Positions 33,536 to 42,074 of a DNA stretch of 42,895 nucleotides are shown here, piece after piece. Both the position numbers and the translations under genes were made by a program. The DNA is taken from NCBI GenBank assembly GCA_021821305.1, contig JAKACP010000001.1, positions 705,526 through 748,420 of the forward strand, given 5' to 3'. Position 1 is the first letter of the stretch, and every line of letters begins with the position of its first letter. Under the pieces are notes generated by a model, which was given only the letters and a program-made list of their open reading frames with translations, had not been told where the DNA came from and did not search any database. This DNA is from a bacterium (GTDB lineage: Bacteria; Patescibacteriota; Minisyncoccia; Moranbacterales; UBA1568).

Positions 33536-34571
33536 GCGGCGTATTCGCCGCCAACTGTCCGCAGGCCGCGGCGATATCGTCGCCCATCGTCCGACGCCTG
33601 GTCGCGACGACGCCCGCCGCTTTCAGCCGCGACTGGAACCGTTCTATCGTCTCCTCGGTGCTCTTGGACAACCCTCCTTCGGTGATATTGTACGGGATGA
33701 GGTTGATCCGGACCTTGCCGACGCGGCGGGCGAACCGGATGAGGGCGTCGGCGTGCGCGTCGGTGTCGTTGACGTCCTTGAGCATGATGTATTCGAACGT
33801 GAGGTGCCGCCGTTTCTCCGAGAATTTCCGGAAGTAGGCTTCCGTCCATTCGGCGAGCTTGTCGAGGAATCCCTCGTACGATGTCGGCATGAGCTCCCGC
33901 CTCGTCTTCGGATCGGCGGAATGAAGCGAGACCGCGAGGCGCACCGGCGGCCATTCCGGGTCGTCGAGCGTGCGCGTGAGCATCGGGACGAGGCCGACGG
34001 TCGATACCGTGATGCGCGTGGGACCGATACCCATGCGGTCGATGAAGGTCCGGAGCGCGGCGCGGACCTGTTCGTAGTTCGAGAGCGGTTCACCCATGCC
34101 CATGAAGACGATGTTGGTCACCGCTCCCTCCGTCTCCGGATGCCGTGCGAGGTATCCGTTGAAGAACCGCACCTGGTCGACGATCTCATCGGCCATGAGA
34201 TTGCGGGAGAAGCCCATCTTCCCCGTCGCGCAGAACGTGCACGCCATGGCGCAGCCGACCTGGGTCGATACGCATACGGTGAGCTGTCCGCGGCTGTTGC
34301 GCATGAGCACGGTCTCGATACGGTTCCCGTCCCCCGTCTCGAGGAGCGCTTTCCAGGTGTCCCCTTTCATACTCGGCAACACCGCGATCTCGCGGAAGGC
34401 GTTCCACGGGATTTCCGCGGCGAGCCTCTCACGGAGCGGTTTGGAAAGGGCCGTCGCCTCGTCCCAACCCGCATTGGCGGGCGAAAAAAGCGCCTCGACA
34501 GCCTGTCTGGCGCGAAAGGCGCTCTCGTCCGCGAGGAGCGCGCGTATCCGTTCTTCCCGAGTCTCTATCAT
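33468..34571 (-). CDS. rlmN: 23S rRNA (adenine(2503)-C(2))-methyltransferase RlmN
   Basis: TVCVSTQVGCAMACTFCATGKMGFSRNLMADEIVDQV; NIVFMGMGEPLSNYEQV; radical SAM CxxxCxxC. Confidence 0.95.
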   Translation of the reverse strand: MIETREERIRALLADESAFRARQAVEALFSPANAGWDEATALSKPLRERLAAEIPWNAFREIAVLPSMKGDTWKALLETGDGNRIETVLMRNSRGQLTVCVSTQVGCAMACTFCATGKMGFSRNLMADEIVDQVRFFNGYLARHPETEGAVTNIVFMGMGEPLSNYEQVRAALRTFIDRMGIGPTRITVSTVGLVPMLTRTLDDPEWPPVRLAVSLHSADPKTRRELMPTSYEGFLDKLAEWTEAYFRKFSEKRRHLTFEYIMLKDVNDTDAHADALIRFARRVGKVRINLIPYNITEGGLSKSTEETIERFQSRLKAAGVVATRRRTMGDDIAAACGQLAANTPQSTNIQNTKSQTEHKTQEASVA

Positions 34572-34609
34572 AACCGTATAGGGTACGCGGAAAACCGGGA
34601 CCCGTCAAT

Positions 34610-34939
34610 CTACCGCTCCTTCTTCATGCCGGGAATGGGAACGAAGAAATCGTTTTCGATCTCGAGATCCTCTTCGTGCAGCCGCGATCGCTCGTCAGCT
34701 GTCTCGACGGCCTTTCGGAAATCCGATTCCTGGAAGACGGTTTCCTGGAAGGCCGACTCCGCGTAGCGTCGGCGCTCCTCGTCGGTCCAATCGCCCCGAT
34801 AGACATTGTCATACCAGAAATACATGCCGGCTCCGATCGCGACGAAAAAGAGAGCTGCGAAGAATGCCTGCGCATGCCGGAACCAGAAGAGCGCGAGCGC
34901 CCTTCCCGAGATATGCAATTTTTTCAGCTTGAGTTTCAT
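34610..34939 (-). CDS. Small bitopic protein in pilus operon
   Basis: One TM (FFAALFFVAIGAGMYFWY); 3 bp downstream of the pilO-like gene. Confidence 0.6.
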   Translation of the reverse strand: MKLKLKKLHISGRALALFWFRHAQAFFAALFFVAIGAGMYFWYDNVYRGDWTDEERRRYAESAFQETVFQESDFRKAVETADERSRLHEEDLEIENDFFVPIPGMKKER

Positions 34940-34942
34940 AAG

Positions 34943-35638
34943 CTATTCCAGATAAACCGCTATCTCGAACGAGGCGTTGACGCGGAGATCCTCCGCTGAC
35001 GAATCCGGCTCCGTGGCGGTTTCCGAGGATGAAGCGGAGAAGAGATCCCCCGCGACATCGGAACGTCGTTCATCCTCGGGCGCCGGGCGGAAATCGACGG
35101 ACAGCACGTCGAGTCGGTACGGCATCGTCTCGACCTTGTGGAGGAAGTTCGCCGCCTCCGCATAGGCGCCGGAAAACCGGATCTTGAGCCGGAGCGACTT
35201 CTCCCACGGAAGGCTCTCCTCGATGGTTTTCGGTTTGGCCGGAACGGAAGCGTCGGCGCCATCCTTGTCCTTGGGTGCTGCGGCCTTGGCCGGCGCCGGA
35301 GCGGGGGCCGCACCTTGAGCGATGGTCACTTCGCCGCCCGTCTTGCCGGCGAGCGTCTCTATCTCCCGTATGAAATCGACGACGCGATTCTCCGACAGCA
35401 TGAGGCGGATCCGGTCCTCGCTCTCACGGATGATCGCGTACTGCGATTCGAATTCCGGGAGACGCGATATCTTCCGCTCGGAATTCTCGGTCTTCGCCAG
35501 GATCTTCTGTATCTCGTCCCCTTCCGCGCGGATCCTCTGGTGCAGGGGCAGGATCACGAGGAACAGCACCGCGAACGCGGCGATGAACACCAACACGGCG
35601 TACGTGAAATGATTTTTCAGGAGAGTCGATATCTTCAT
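34943..35638 (-). CDS. pilO: Type IV pilus assembly protein PilO-like
   Basis: N-terminal TM and coiled coil (LHQRIRAEGDEIQKILAKTENSERKISRLPEFESQY), FSGAYAEAANFLHKVETMPYRLDVLSVDF; follows pilM/pilN. Confidence 0.8.
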   Translation of the reverse strand: MKISTLLKNHFTYAVLVFIAAFAVLFLVILPLHQRIRAEGDEIQKILAKTENSERKISRLPEFESQYAIIRESEDRIRLMLSENRVVDFIREIETLAGKTGGEVTIAQGAAPAPAPAKAAAPKDKDGADASVPAKPKTIEESLPWEKSLRLKIRFSGAYAEAANFLHKVETMPYRLDVLSVDFRPAPEDERRSDVAGDLFSASSSETATEPDSSAEDLRVNASFEIAVYLE

Positions 35639-36201
35639 AGGTTCGTCGCGCTCTTTATGCATTCCGGTTTGACCGAAAAATCTATCTGGAACTCGACATT
35701 CTTCTCGGAGAACAGGTTCGTGACCGGGGCCTTGATGTCGGGAAAGCAGGATTCCTCCTTCAGCCGTTTCTCCATTTCGAGGAAATCTTCGCGCTCTTCG
35801 GCCATCCCGACGACGAAGACCTGATAGTCCTTGGTGGAGAGACTGACGATCGCCACGCCGTCCGGTACGATCCGATCGAGACGGCGCAGAAGTTCGGTCC
35901 AGCCGATATGCTCGCGATCGAAACGGTTGGATTGATCCGAGAGGCGGTTCGCGTCGCGGAACTTCGATTCGTAGGATGCGAGCGCCTTCGCCTCGACCTG
36001 GGTCCGCGCGCGTTCCGCCTCGGCCTCCGCGGCGATCGCATGCTTCTCCCGGACCACGAGGAACACCCCGCCGAGTATGACAAGGTAAAAGACTTCTATG
36101 GAGAGAAGGAGCATGGATTGCCAGAAAAAGAACCTGGCGTAGTATTTCCGGCGGATGACCGCCCGGCCTTCCTCGGGAAGGAGATTAAGCAACACTCTCA
36201 T
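35635..36201 (-). CDS. pilN: Type IV pilus assembly protein PilN-like
   Basis: MRVLLNLLPEEGRAVIRRKYYARFFFWQSMLLLSIEVFYLVIL; WTELLRRLDRIVPDGVAIVSLS. Confidence 0.82.
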   Translation of the reverse strand: MRVLLNLLPEEGRAVIRRKYYARFFFWQSMLLLSIEVFYLVILGGVFLVVREKHAIAAEAEAERARTQVEAKALASYESKFRDANRLSDQSNRFDREHIGWTELLRRLDRIVPDGVAIVSLSTKDYQVFVVGMAEEREDFLEMEKRLKEESCFPDIKAPVTNLFSEKNVEFQIDFSVKPECIKSATNL

Positions 36202-37279
36202 ACTCGTCGAGGGCGCGGAGCGAAAGCCCGATCGCCGTTGAATATTGTACCGCTCGTTTCCGGTCTATCGGCGGGATCTTCCCGTCGAGGTTCACGTTCA
36301 CCCATGGGTTTCCGAGCTCGATGTTCTGATGCAGCCGTTTGGACAGGTAGGGAAGGATTCCGTGGGTGTTCGCCCCGCCGCCGCAGAGGATGACCGCGTC
36401 GATAGCCTTGGAGTATCCGATGCTCGTGAAATAGAAATCGAACGAACGCTCGATTTCCGCGGCGAGATTCTCGAGAATAGGCTGTACCGCCTTCAACTGG
36501 GGGCTCGGTATGGCGAGCGACCCCAAACCCGCGGTGATCTTGAGCTTCTCCGCCGCCTCGAAGGACAGTCCCATCTCCTTGGCGATCGCGTCCGTCATCA
36601 TCTGCGAGGACAACGGCACGCTCGACGTGAACACCGGGATATTGCCGACCGCGATGAGGAAGCTCGTCCGGCGATCGCCGAGATCGACGATGAGCGTCGT
36701 CTCATTGTCGTGGTTCTCGGACAGGAGGCTCCGCGCCTGGGCGATCGACTCCGTCTCGAGACCGACGACCTCGAGCCCGGCCTTGCCGAGCACCGATCGG
36801 AACTGGTCCACCATGGACCGCGCCACCGCCACCACGAGCACGCTCACCTTCTCCTCTCCCGGGGAGAACACCGATCCAAGGATCTGCCAATCGTAGTACA
36901 CCTGGTCGAGCGAGAGCGGGATGTTGGCCTCGATCTCCCACTTGATCGCCTCTTTCGCCTCCTCGGGGTCCATTTTCGGGAGGGTGACGATCCGGAGGAA
37001 CGCCTTGGTCTCCGGAAGCGAGCAGACGACTCGACGCGTCTTGATCTTTTTCGGACCGGAGCGCGCGAGCAACGTATGGACCGCCTCGATAATGGCGCTC
37101 TCGTCCATGATCTCGCCATCGACGATGCTCCCCTTTGACAAGGGGACGGATCCGTAGCTCTCCACCCACTCGTCGTCACCCTGGCGGGCGAGCCATACCG
37201 ACTTGAGCGACAGATCGCTCATGTCGAGGCCGAACGGCGGCGGGAAAAAATCGAAAATTTTCTTCTGCAGGAATCCCAT
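36185..37279 (-). CDS. pilM: Type IV pilus assembly protein PilM (actin-like ATPase)
   Basis: FGLDMSDLSLKSVWLAR; TLIVDLGDRRTSFLIAVGNIPVFTSSVPLS; AVILCGGGANTHGILPYLSKRL. Confidence 0.92.
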   Translation of the reverse strand: MGFLQKKIFDFFPPPFGLDMSDLSLKSVWLARQGDDEWVESYGSVPLSKGSIVDGEIMDESAIIEAVHTLLARSGPKKIKTRRVVCSLPETKAFLRIVTLPKMDPEEAKEAIKWEIEANIPLSLDQVYYDWQILGSVFSPGEEKVSVLVVAVARSMVDQFRSVLGKAGLEVVGLETESIAQARSLLSENHDNETTLIVDLGDRRTSFLIAVGNIPVFTSSVPLSSQMMTDAIAKEMGLSFEAAEKLKITAGLGSLAIPSPQLKAVQPILENLAAEIERSFDFYFTSIGYSKAIDAVILCGGGANTHGILPYLSKRLHQNIELGNPWVNVNLDGKIPPIDRKRAVQYSTAIGLSLRALDEYESVA

Positions 37280-37334
37280 CGGTTTCTTCGTTTCTGTTTA
37301 TGTCACTGCCCTCCCATCATACCACATTCCGTGG

Positions 37335-38738
37335 CTACAATTCTTCCCACAGGTCGATCAGATACTGTGTCCCGGTCGGGAAGTACGGCGGCGGGCCGTA
37401 GAGGAGGTGGTTGTCATAATAAAGATTCCGTATCTGATATCCGGTTCCGTCGGTATAGGCGAATCCGTATCGTTGATTGGTCACGATGGCGCCATAGACC
37501 GTGATGACCGATTTGACGACGTTGCCATAGTGGTCACGCCCGACGCGTCCCTGCGCGGCGACGAGTGCGGCGTCGATACGGAGATCGGTCTCGCTGTCAC
37601 GGATGATCTCCACGTCATTCTGCGCGAGCACGCCGATGACATCGGTCCCGTCATAATTGGTATAGGTGATATCGTTGCCGATGAATACGCTTTTCAACGA
37701 GGAGGACTGCAGGTTAGCAGCCGCTATCGTTACCCGTTCCCCGTTTATGGCCCCCTCGAGCCAGACATGGTTCTCCACGAAAATGACCCCGTTGTCGGGA
37801 ATGGGGTATGTCGCCCATCCGCCCTGGTAATTGTTTATGCCGTTCGTACTCGAATTGAAGCTCCGCACCGTCCGGATGCTGAAAGTGCCGTCCGGATGCA
37901 GGATGATATGCCGTCCCTGGTTCGCGTTGTCGAAATAACGGCTTCCGTTGACGCCGGCCAGCGCCTCGCTCTTCATGTAGGCGAAGTCCCCGAGCACGCC
38001 GTTGAAATCCTTGCTCACCGCGGGGAACTCGCGTCCGGCCTCGAAAACGTCCGTCCGATCCGGCAGGGCCGCGGGCGGCAGGGGGTCCGTCGGGCTGTCG
38101 TGCGTGTGTACGCCGAATTCGTTCCCGCCGGTATGGTCCGGATCGTTGTAGTCCGCAACCGAGCTCGTGACCAGATTGTGCGCGAGCCCGTCGAACCGTA
38201 TGCCCTGGTTCGAATGGAGTTTCCCGAACACCTCCGTCCCCGCGCCGAACCGCATGAAGTCGTTGGCGAGCACCGACCATTCGCTCCACGACGGCCGTCG
38301 GAAACGGACCTGTATCGTCCGGGTGTTCGCGGGATATTTCGTCGTCCAGCCGGTCGATTTCGCCATGGCGACGGTCGATCCTCCGGAAGGCGGGATCACC
38401 TCGATCCGGTATCGGCCGACCACCTCGCCCGATGAGGGATCGGTATAATCGGCCTCATAGGGTACGCCGACGCCGTACGCGGTTCCGGAATCCCAGAAAG
38501 CCTGAATCTGCTGGGTCGTCCGGCCGTCGGTATTGTGCGCGAGGTACCATTTGTAGAAATGGATACCCGATTCGGCGATCTGGAACGACTGCTCGCGCGC
38601 GTTCGTATAGAGGCTGTTCTTGATCTGCGCCGTCACGAACGTGAGGATGGACGTGAGCAGGATGGATACGGACGCCATGATGACGAGCCCGTACGCGAGC
38701 GCCGATCCCTGCCTTGTCCCCGTGCGGTTATTGCGCAT
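37335..38738 (-). CDS. PilX-like / pseudopilin-associated protein with long beta-rich C-terminal region
   Basis: RQGSALAYGLVIMASVSILLTSILTFVTAQIKNSLYTNAREQSFQIAESGIHFYKWYLAHN, followed by about 400 aa; within pilus operon. Confidence 0.75.
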   Translation of the reverse strand: MRNNRTGTRQGSALAYGLVIMASVSILLTSILTFVTAQIKNSLYTNAREQSFQIAESGIHFYKWYLAHNTDGRTTQQIQAFWDSGTAYGVGVPYEADYTDPSSGEVVGRYRIEVIPPSGGSTVAMAKSTGWTTKYPANTRTIQVRFRRPSWSEWSVLANDFMRFGAGTEVFGKLHSNQGIRFDGLAHNLVTSSVADYNDPDHTGGNEFGVHTHDSPTDPLPPAALPDRTDVFEAGREFPAVSKDFNGVLGDFAYMKSEALAGVNGSRYFDNANQGRHIILHPDGTFSIRTVRSFNSSTNGINNYQGGWATYPIPDNGVIFVENHVWLEGAINGERVTIAAANLQSSSLKSVFIGNDITYTNYDGTDVIGVLAQNDVEIIRDSETDLRIDAALVAAQGRVGRDHYGNVVKSVITVYGAIVTNQRYGFAYTDGTGYQIRNLYYDNHLLYGPPPYFPTGTQYLIDLWEEL

Positions 38739-39360
38739 AGTCGTTGAGATTGCGGAACTCCGTGAACGACTCGATATTGGTGTCGTCCGGGGCGTTGTTG
38801 GGGTCGATATTGATGACCAGGCGGACCTTGGCGAGCCGCGCGGCGCGTATGCTGATCGGGGTGGCGAGCGGATTGTTCACGGTGTCGCCGGGATAGTCCT
38901 CGTTGTAGTAGGTGAAGACCGGTTCGGTCGGTTCGTTCGCGATATCGGAGGCGAGCGTCGTCACCGTCCCGTCCCCGCTCGCGTAGGTCACCGGCTGGGT
39001 CGCGGACGGTTCCCGGATGCCGCGCTTGAAATCCCCGTTATCGAGGAAATAGTGCACGCGTTCCGTCACGCCGTCCTCGTCGATATCGATATACGCGGTC
39101 AGATCGAAATCATCCCCCGCCTCGATCGGATAGTCGCCGTTGTCGCCCTGCCGGACCTTGCGGAGCTCCGAGACCGTCACGCTGACCGCGCGGGAGGCGG
39201 CGGCCGAAGCGAGGCCGGTCTCGACGAGGAACGCGTTCGACTGCCAGCTCCGGAGGAAGAGTATCGTGAACCCCTCCATGGCGACGAGCACGATGAAAAT
39301 CGATACCATCACCTCGACGAGGGTCATGCCGCGAAGCCGATTGTACCGGTTCCGTCCCAT
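38728..39360 (-). CDS. Prepilin-type N-terminal cleavage/methylation domain protein
   Basis: RLRGMTLVEVMVSIFIVLVAMEGFTILFLRSW: type III signal with E5. Confidence 0.9.
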   Translation of the reverse strand: MGRNRYNRLRGMTLVEVMVSIFIVLVAMEGFTILFLRSWQSNAFLVETGLASAAASRAVSVTVSELRKVRQGDNGDYPIEAGDDFDLTAYIDIDEDGVTERVHYFLDNGDFKRGIREPSATQPVTYASGDGTVTTLASDIANEPTEPVFTYYNEDYPGDTVNNPLATPISIRAARLAKVRLVINIDPNNAPDDTNIESFTEFRNLNDYAQ

Positions 39361-39361
39361 A

Positions 39362-40777
39362 TCAGTTCGCGGTCAGGGTTATGGCCTTTTTCTCGAGCAC
39401 GTTGCCGGCGACATCCACGGTCCCCGTGTCCGTCCCGTATCCGGTCGCGCTCGTCTCGATGTCATACGTCCCCGCGACGAGCGCCGGGAGCGCCGTCGGG
39501 AAGAACGCCTGCCCGTTCGCGTTCGTCGTGACCGTCGCATCGTAGACGAGCGTCGCGTTCGTAAGGCGGACCGACGCGCCGGCTATACCGGCTCCGGACA
39601 CGCTGTCGCTCACCGTCACGAGGAGCGACCCGACGGATTTGTCGAGGAGGACGATGGTCGCGGTCTTCGTCTCGCCGGGAAGGACGTCGATCTTCTCTTC
39701 GGCCGCCACGATCGAGTCGCTCCCATGGAAAATCTCGTATCCGGTCTCGCCGGCGCCGAGCGTGAAGACATACTGTCCGTAGCTCTCGTCCGGATAGGAG
39801 ACACTGCCGCTCCCGCCCGTGGTATCGGTCCGGAGGAACGCGTATACCGGGTCGGGCGGATTCGAAAGCGTGACGGTGCCGAGCTGTCGTCCTCCCTCGA
39901 GCGTGAAGTCGATATCCGGAATCGCGGTACCGAACGGGTCCTTCGTCGCGATCGTGATGTCGGCTTCCCGGTCCATGACGAGGGACTTCTGGTTGATCGA
40001 CCCGGCGACGACGGACGCATGGAGATCGAGCGGATCGAACGATGACGCCGGAGGAGCCGGATACGTCCGGGCTCCGTAGTATCCCGCCTTCGTCACGATG
40101 ATCTCGTACTCCTGGTTGCTCGGGGCGGCGCCGAGCCGTATGAGGTTGCCGGTCGCGTCGGTGAGGTCGGTGAAGTCGAGTCCGAGGGTCGTGTTCACGA
40201 CCCGGACCGTGGCGCCGGGAACGCCGGAACCGGACGCATCGAGCACGTTGATCGACAACACGCCCGTATTCGAGGCGGACTCCACGCCGTCGGGAGAAAC
40301 CGTCGTGAAGGTCACCACCTCGTGCGCCCACCCGCCCGTGCCCCACGATACCGCGATGCGCACGCTCTTGTAGTCCGTCGGAGATGAGTCGTTCGGACTG
40401 CCACCGACGGTCCCGTCGTACGGATCGTCGATATACCTCACCGACGTGTGCACCTCATAGGTCGAATTGCTCGCGGCGACGGTCTCGTATTCGAGGATAT
40501 CGCCGGCGGGAATGCCGTATACCCATGCGGAGCCGTTCCAGTACTTCGTGCCGATGATGTCGTAGTCGAGGCTCCGGACGATCTCCATCCTCTGGTTCGC
40601 GAGCGCCGTCGCGCCGAGCCGGTTGCGCGCGTCGAGCATATGCTGCGTGCTGAGCGACCAGGTCGAATAGAAGCTCGTGGTGATGACGGAAAAGAGAAAG
40701 AGGAGCGTCAGCGCCTCGATGAGCGTGAAACCCGCCGCCTTGTTCCTTGTTCCTTGTTCCTTGTTTCTTGGCATCAT
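39362..40777 (-). CDS. Large prepilin (471 aa) with carboxypeptidase-regulatory/Ig-like repeats
   Basis: AAGFTLIEALTLLFLFSVITTSFYSTWSLS; repeats LSINVLDASGSGVPGATVRVVNTT... and LLVTVSDSVSGAGIAGASVRLTNAT.... Confidence 0.88.
   Translation of the reverse strand: MMPRNKEQGTRNKAAGFTLIEALTLLFLFSVITTSFYSTWSLSTQHMLDARNRLGATALANQRMEIVRSLDYDIIGTKYWNGSAWVYGIPAGDILEYETVAASNSTYEVHTSVRYIDDPYDGTVGGSPNDSSPTDYKSVRIAVSWGTGGWAHEVVTFTTVSPDGVESASNTGVLSINVLDASGSGVPGATVRVVNTTLGLDFTDLTDATGNLIRLGAAPSNQEYEIIVTKAGYYGARTYPAPPASSFDPLDLHASVVAGSINQKSLVMDREADITIATKDPFGTAIPDIDFTLEGGRQLGTVTLSNPPDPVYAFLRTDTTGGSGSVSYPDESYGQYVFTLGAGETGYEIFHGSDSIVAAEEKIDVLPGETKTATIVLLDKSVGSLLVTVSDSVSGAGIAGASVRLTNATLVYDATVTTNANGQAFFPTALPALVAGTYDIETSATGYGTDTGTVDVAGNVLEKKAITLTAN
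40738..40771. repeat. Heptanucleotide tandem repeat (CCTTGTT) inside prepilin leader codons
   Basis: ccttgtt x4 then tcttggc. Confidence 0.85.
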
Positions 40778-41994
40778 TTGATATTTTCCAGCACGCTGTA
40801 CATCGGCTGGAGCATGGCGATCGCGAAAAATCCGACTCCGCCGCCGATGAAGAGCATGAGTACCGGCTCGATGATGGACGACATGTTCTTGGTGATCTGA
40901 TTGACCTCCTCCTCGTAGAACTCGGCGAGTCTCTCGAGCACGAGATCGGTCTTGCCGGTCTCCTCGCCGACCTCGATGATCTGGGCGACGAGGATCGGGA
41001 ATATGCGCTCGTGCGCGGCGATGATCTTGGACAGTTCGGTCCCCTTCTGTATCGCCTCGATCCCTTCCCGGAGCGCGTCACGGTAGTAGACGTTGCCGAG
41101 CGTCTTGGAAACGATGGTGAGCGAATCGACGACCGACACGCCGCTCTTGAGGAGCGAGCTGTAGATGCGCGCGAACCGCGCCGCGTTCACCTTGATGATG
41201 ATGTTGCCGACGATGGGCATCCGCAGGAAGACATAGTGGAAGAACCTCTTCCCCGACGGCGTCCCGTAGAGGAACTTCACGGCCAGCACGGCCGCGACGA
41301 CGATCGCGACGGAGAGGATCGCGTGCGCACGGAGGAAGTCGCTCACGCCCATGATGAAGAGCGTGCTCTTGGGCAGCTGGACGTCCATGTCCGCGAATAC
41401 GCCGGTGATCTTGGGAAGGATGTAGGTGAGCATGAGGATGCCGATGCCGATCATCGCGACGACGATGACCGCCGGATACGTCATGGCGCCCCGCACCTTG
41501 CTCTTGAGGTCGTGCTCCTTTTCGAGCTGGAGCGCGAGGATATTGAGCACGGTCTCGAGATTGCCGGACACCTCGCCGACATAGACCATGTTCGTGAAAA
41601 GCTCGCTGAAGACCGTCGGGTATTTCGCCAGGCTCTCCGAGAGCGTCTTTCCGGCCTGGATCTCATCGTGGACATCCTCGAGGATCTTCCGGAAGGCCTT
41701 GTTCTTCGTCTGGACGGAGAGGCTCTTGATGGCGCGCGCGACGACGAGCCCCGAGGAGATCATCACCGCGAGGTTGCGCGCGAACACCATCTTTTCCTTG
41801 AGCGGAACGGATAAAAACCGGTCGAGAAACCGGACCTGTATCGTGGACTCCGTCTTCAGTTCCTTCGCCGAGGTGAGGAGGAACCCCTGGGCGCGCAGAT
41901 CCTGCGCGAGCGTCCGTTCGTCCTTCGCTTCGGCCTCGCCGGCCGTCGACTCACCGCCCGCGATGTTCTTGGCCGTGTAGAGAAATTTCGGCAT
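40774..41994 (-). CDS. pilC: Type II secretion/type IV pilus inner membrane protein PilC (GspF family)
   Basis: MPKFLYTAKNIAGGESTAGEAEAKDERTLAQDLRAQGFLLTSA...IQAGKTLSESLAKYPTVFSELFTNMVYVGEVSGNLETVL; start set at ATG 41994 rather than the in-frame upstream extension to 42627. Confidence 0.93.
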   Translation of the reverse strand: MPKFLYTAKNIAGGESTAGEAEAKDERTLAQDLRAQGFLLTSAKELKTESTIQVRFLDRFLSVPLKEKMVFARNLAVMISSGLVVARAIKSLSVQTKNKAFRKILEDVHDEIQAGKTLSESLAKYPTVFSELFTNMVYVGEVSGNLETVLNILALQLEKEHDLKSKVRGAMTYPAVIVVAMIGIGILMLTYILPKITGVFADMDVQLPKSTLFIMGVSDFLRAHAILSVAIVVAAVLAVKFLYGTPSGKRFFHYVFLRMPIVGNIIIKVNAARFARIYSSLLKSGVSVVDSLTIVSKTLGNVYYRDALREGIEAIQKGTELSKIIAAHERIFPILVAQIIEVGEETGKTDLVLERLAEFYEEEVNQITKNMSSIIEPVLMLFIGGGVGFFAIAMLQPMYSVLENIK

Positions 41995-42074
41995 ACCAGA
42001 TATGTGTGTGTCCGTTTTTTTCAGTATACCACGAAATGCGGAAAATCGCGCCAAGAAAACAGCGCGCATCGGAA

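Noticed and set aside
32274-34766. 830-aa plus-strand ORF
   Set aside because: Antisense to miaB and rlmN, Arg/Asp/His-rich; a shadow frame caused by high GC.
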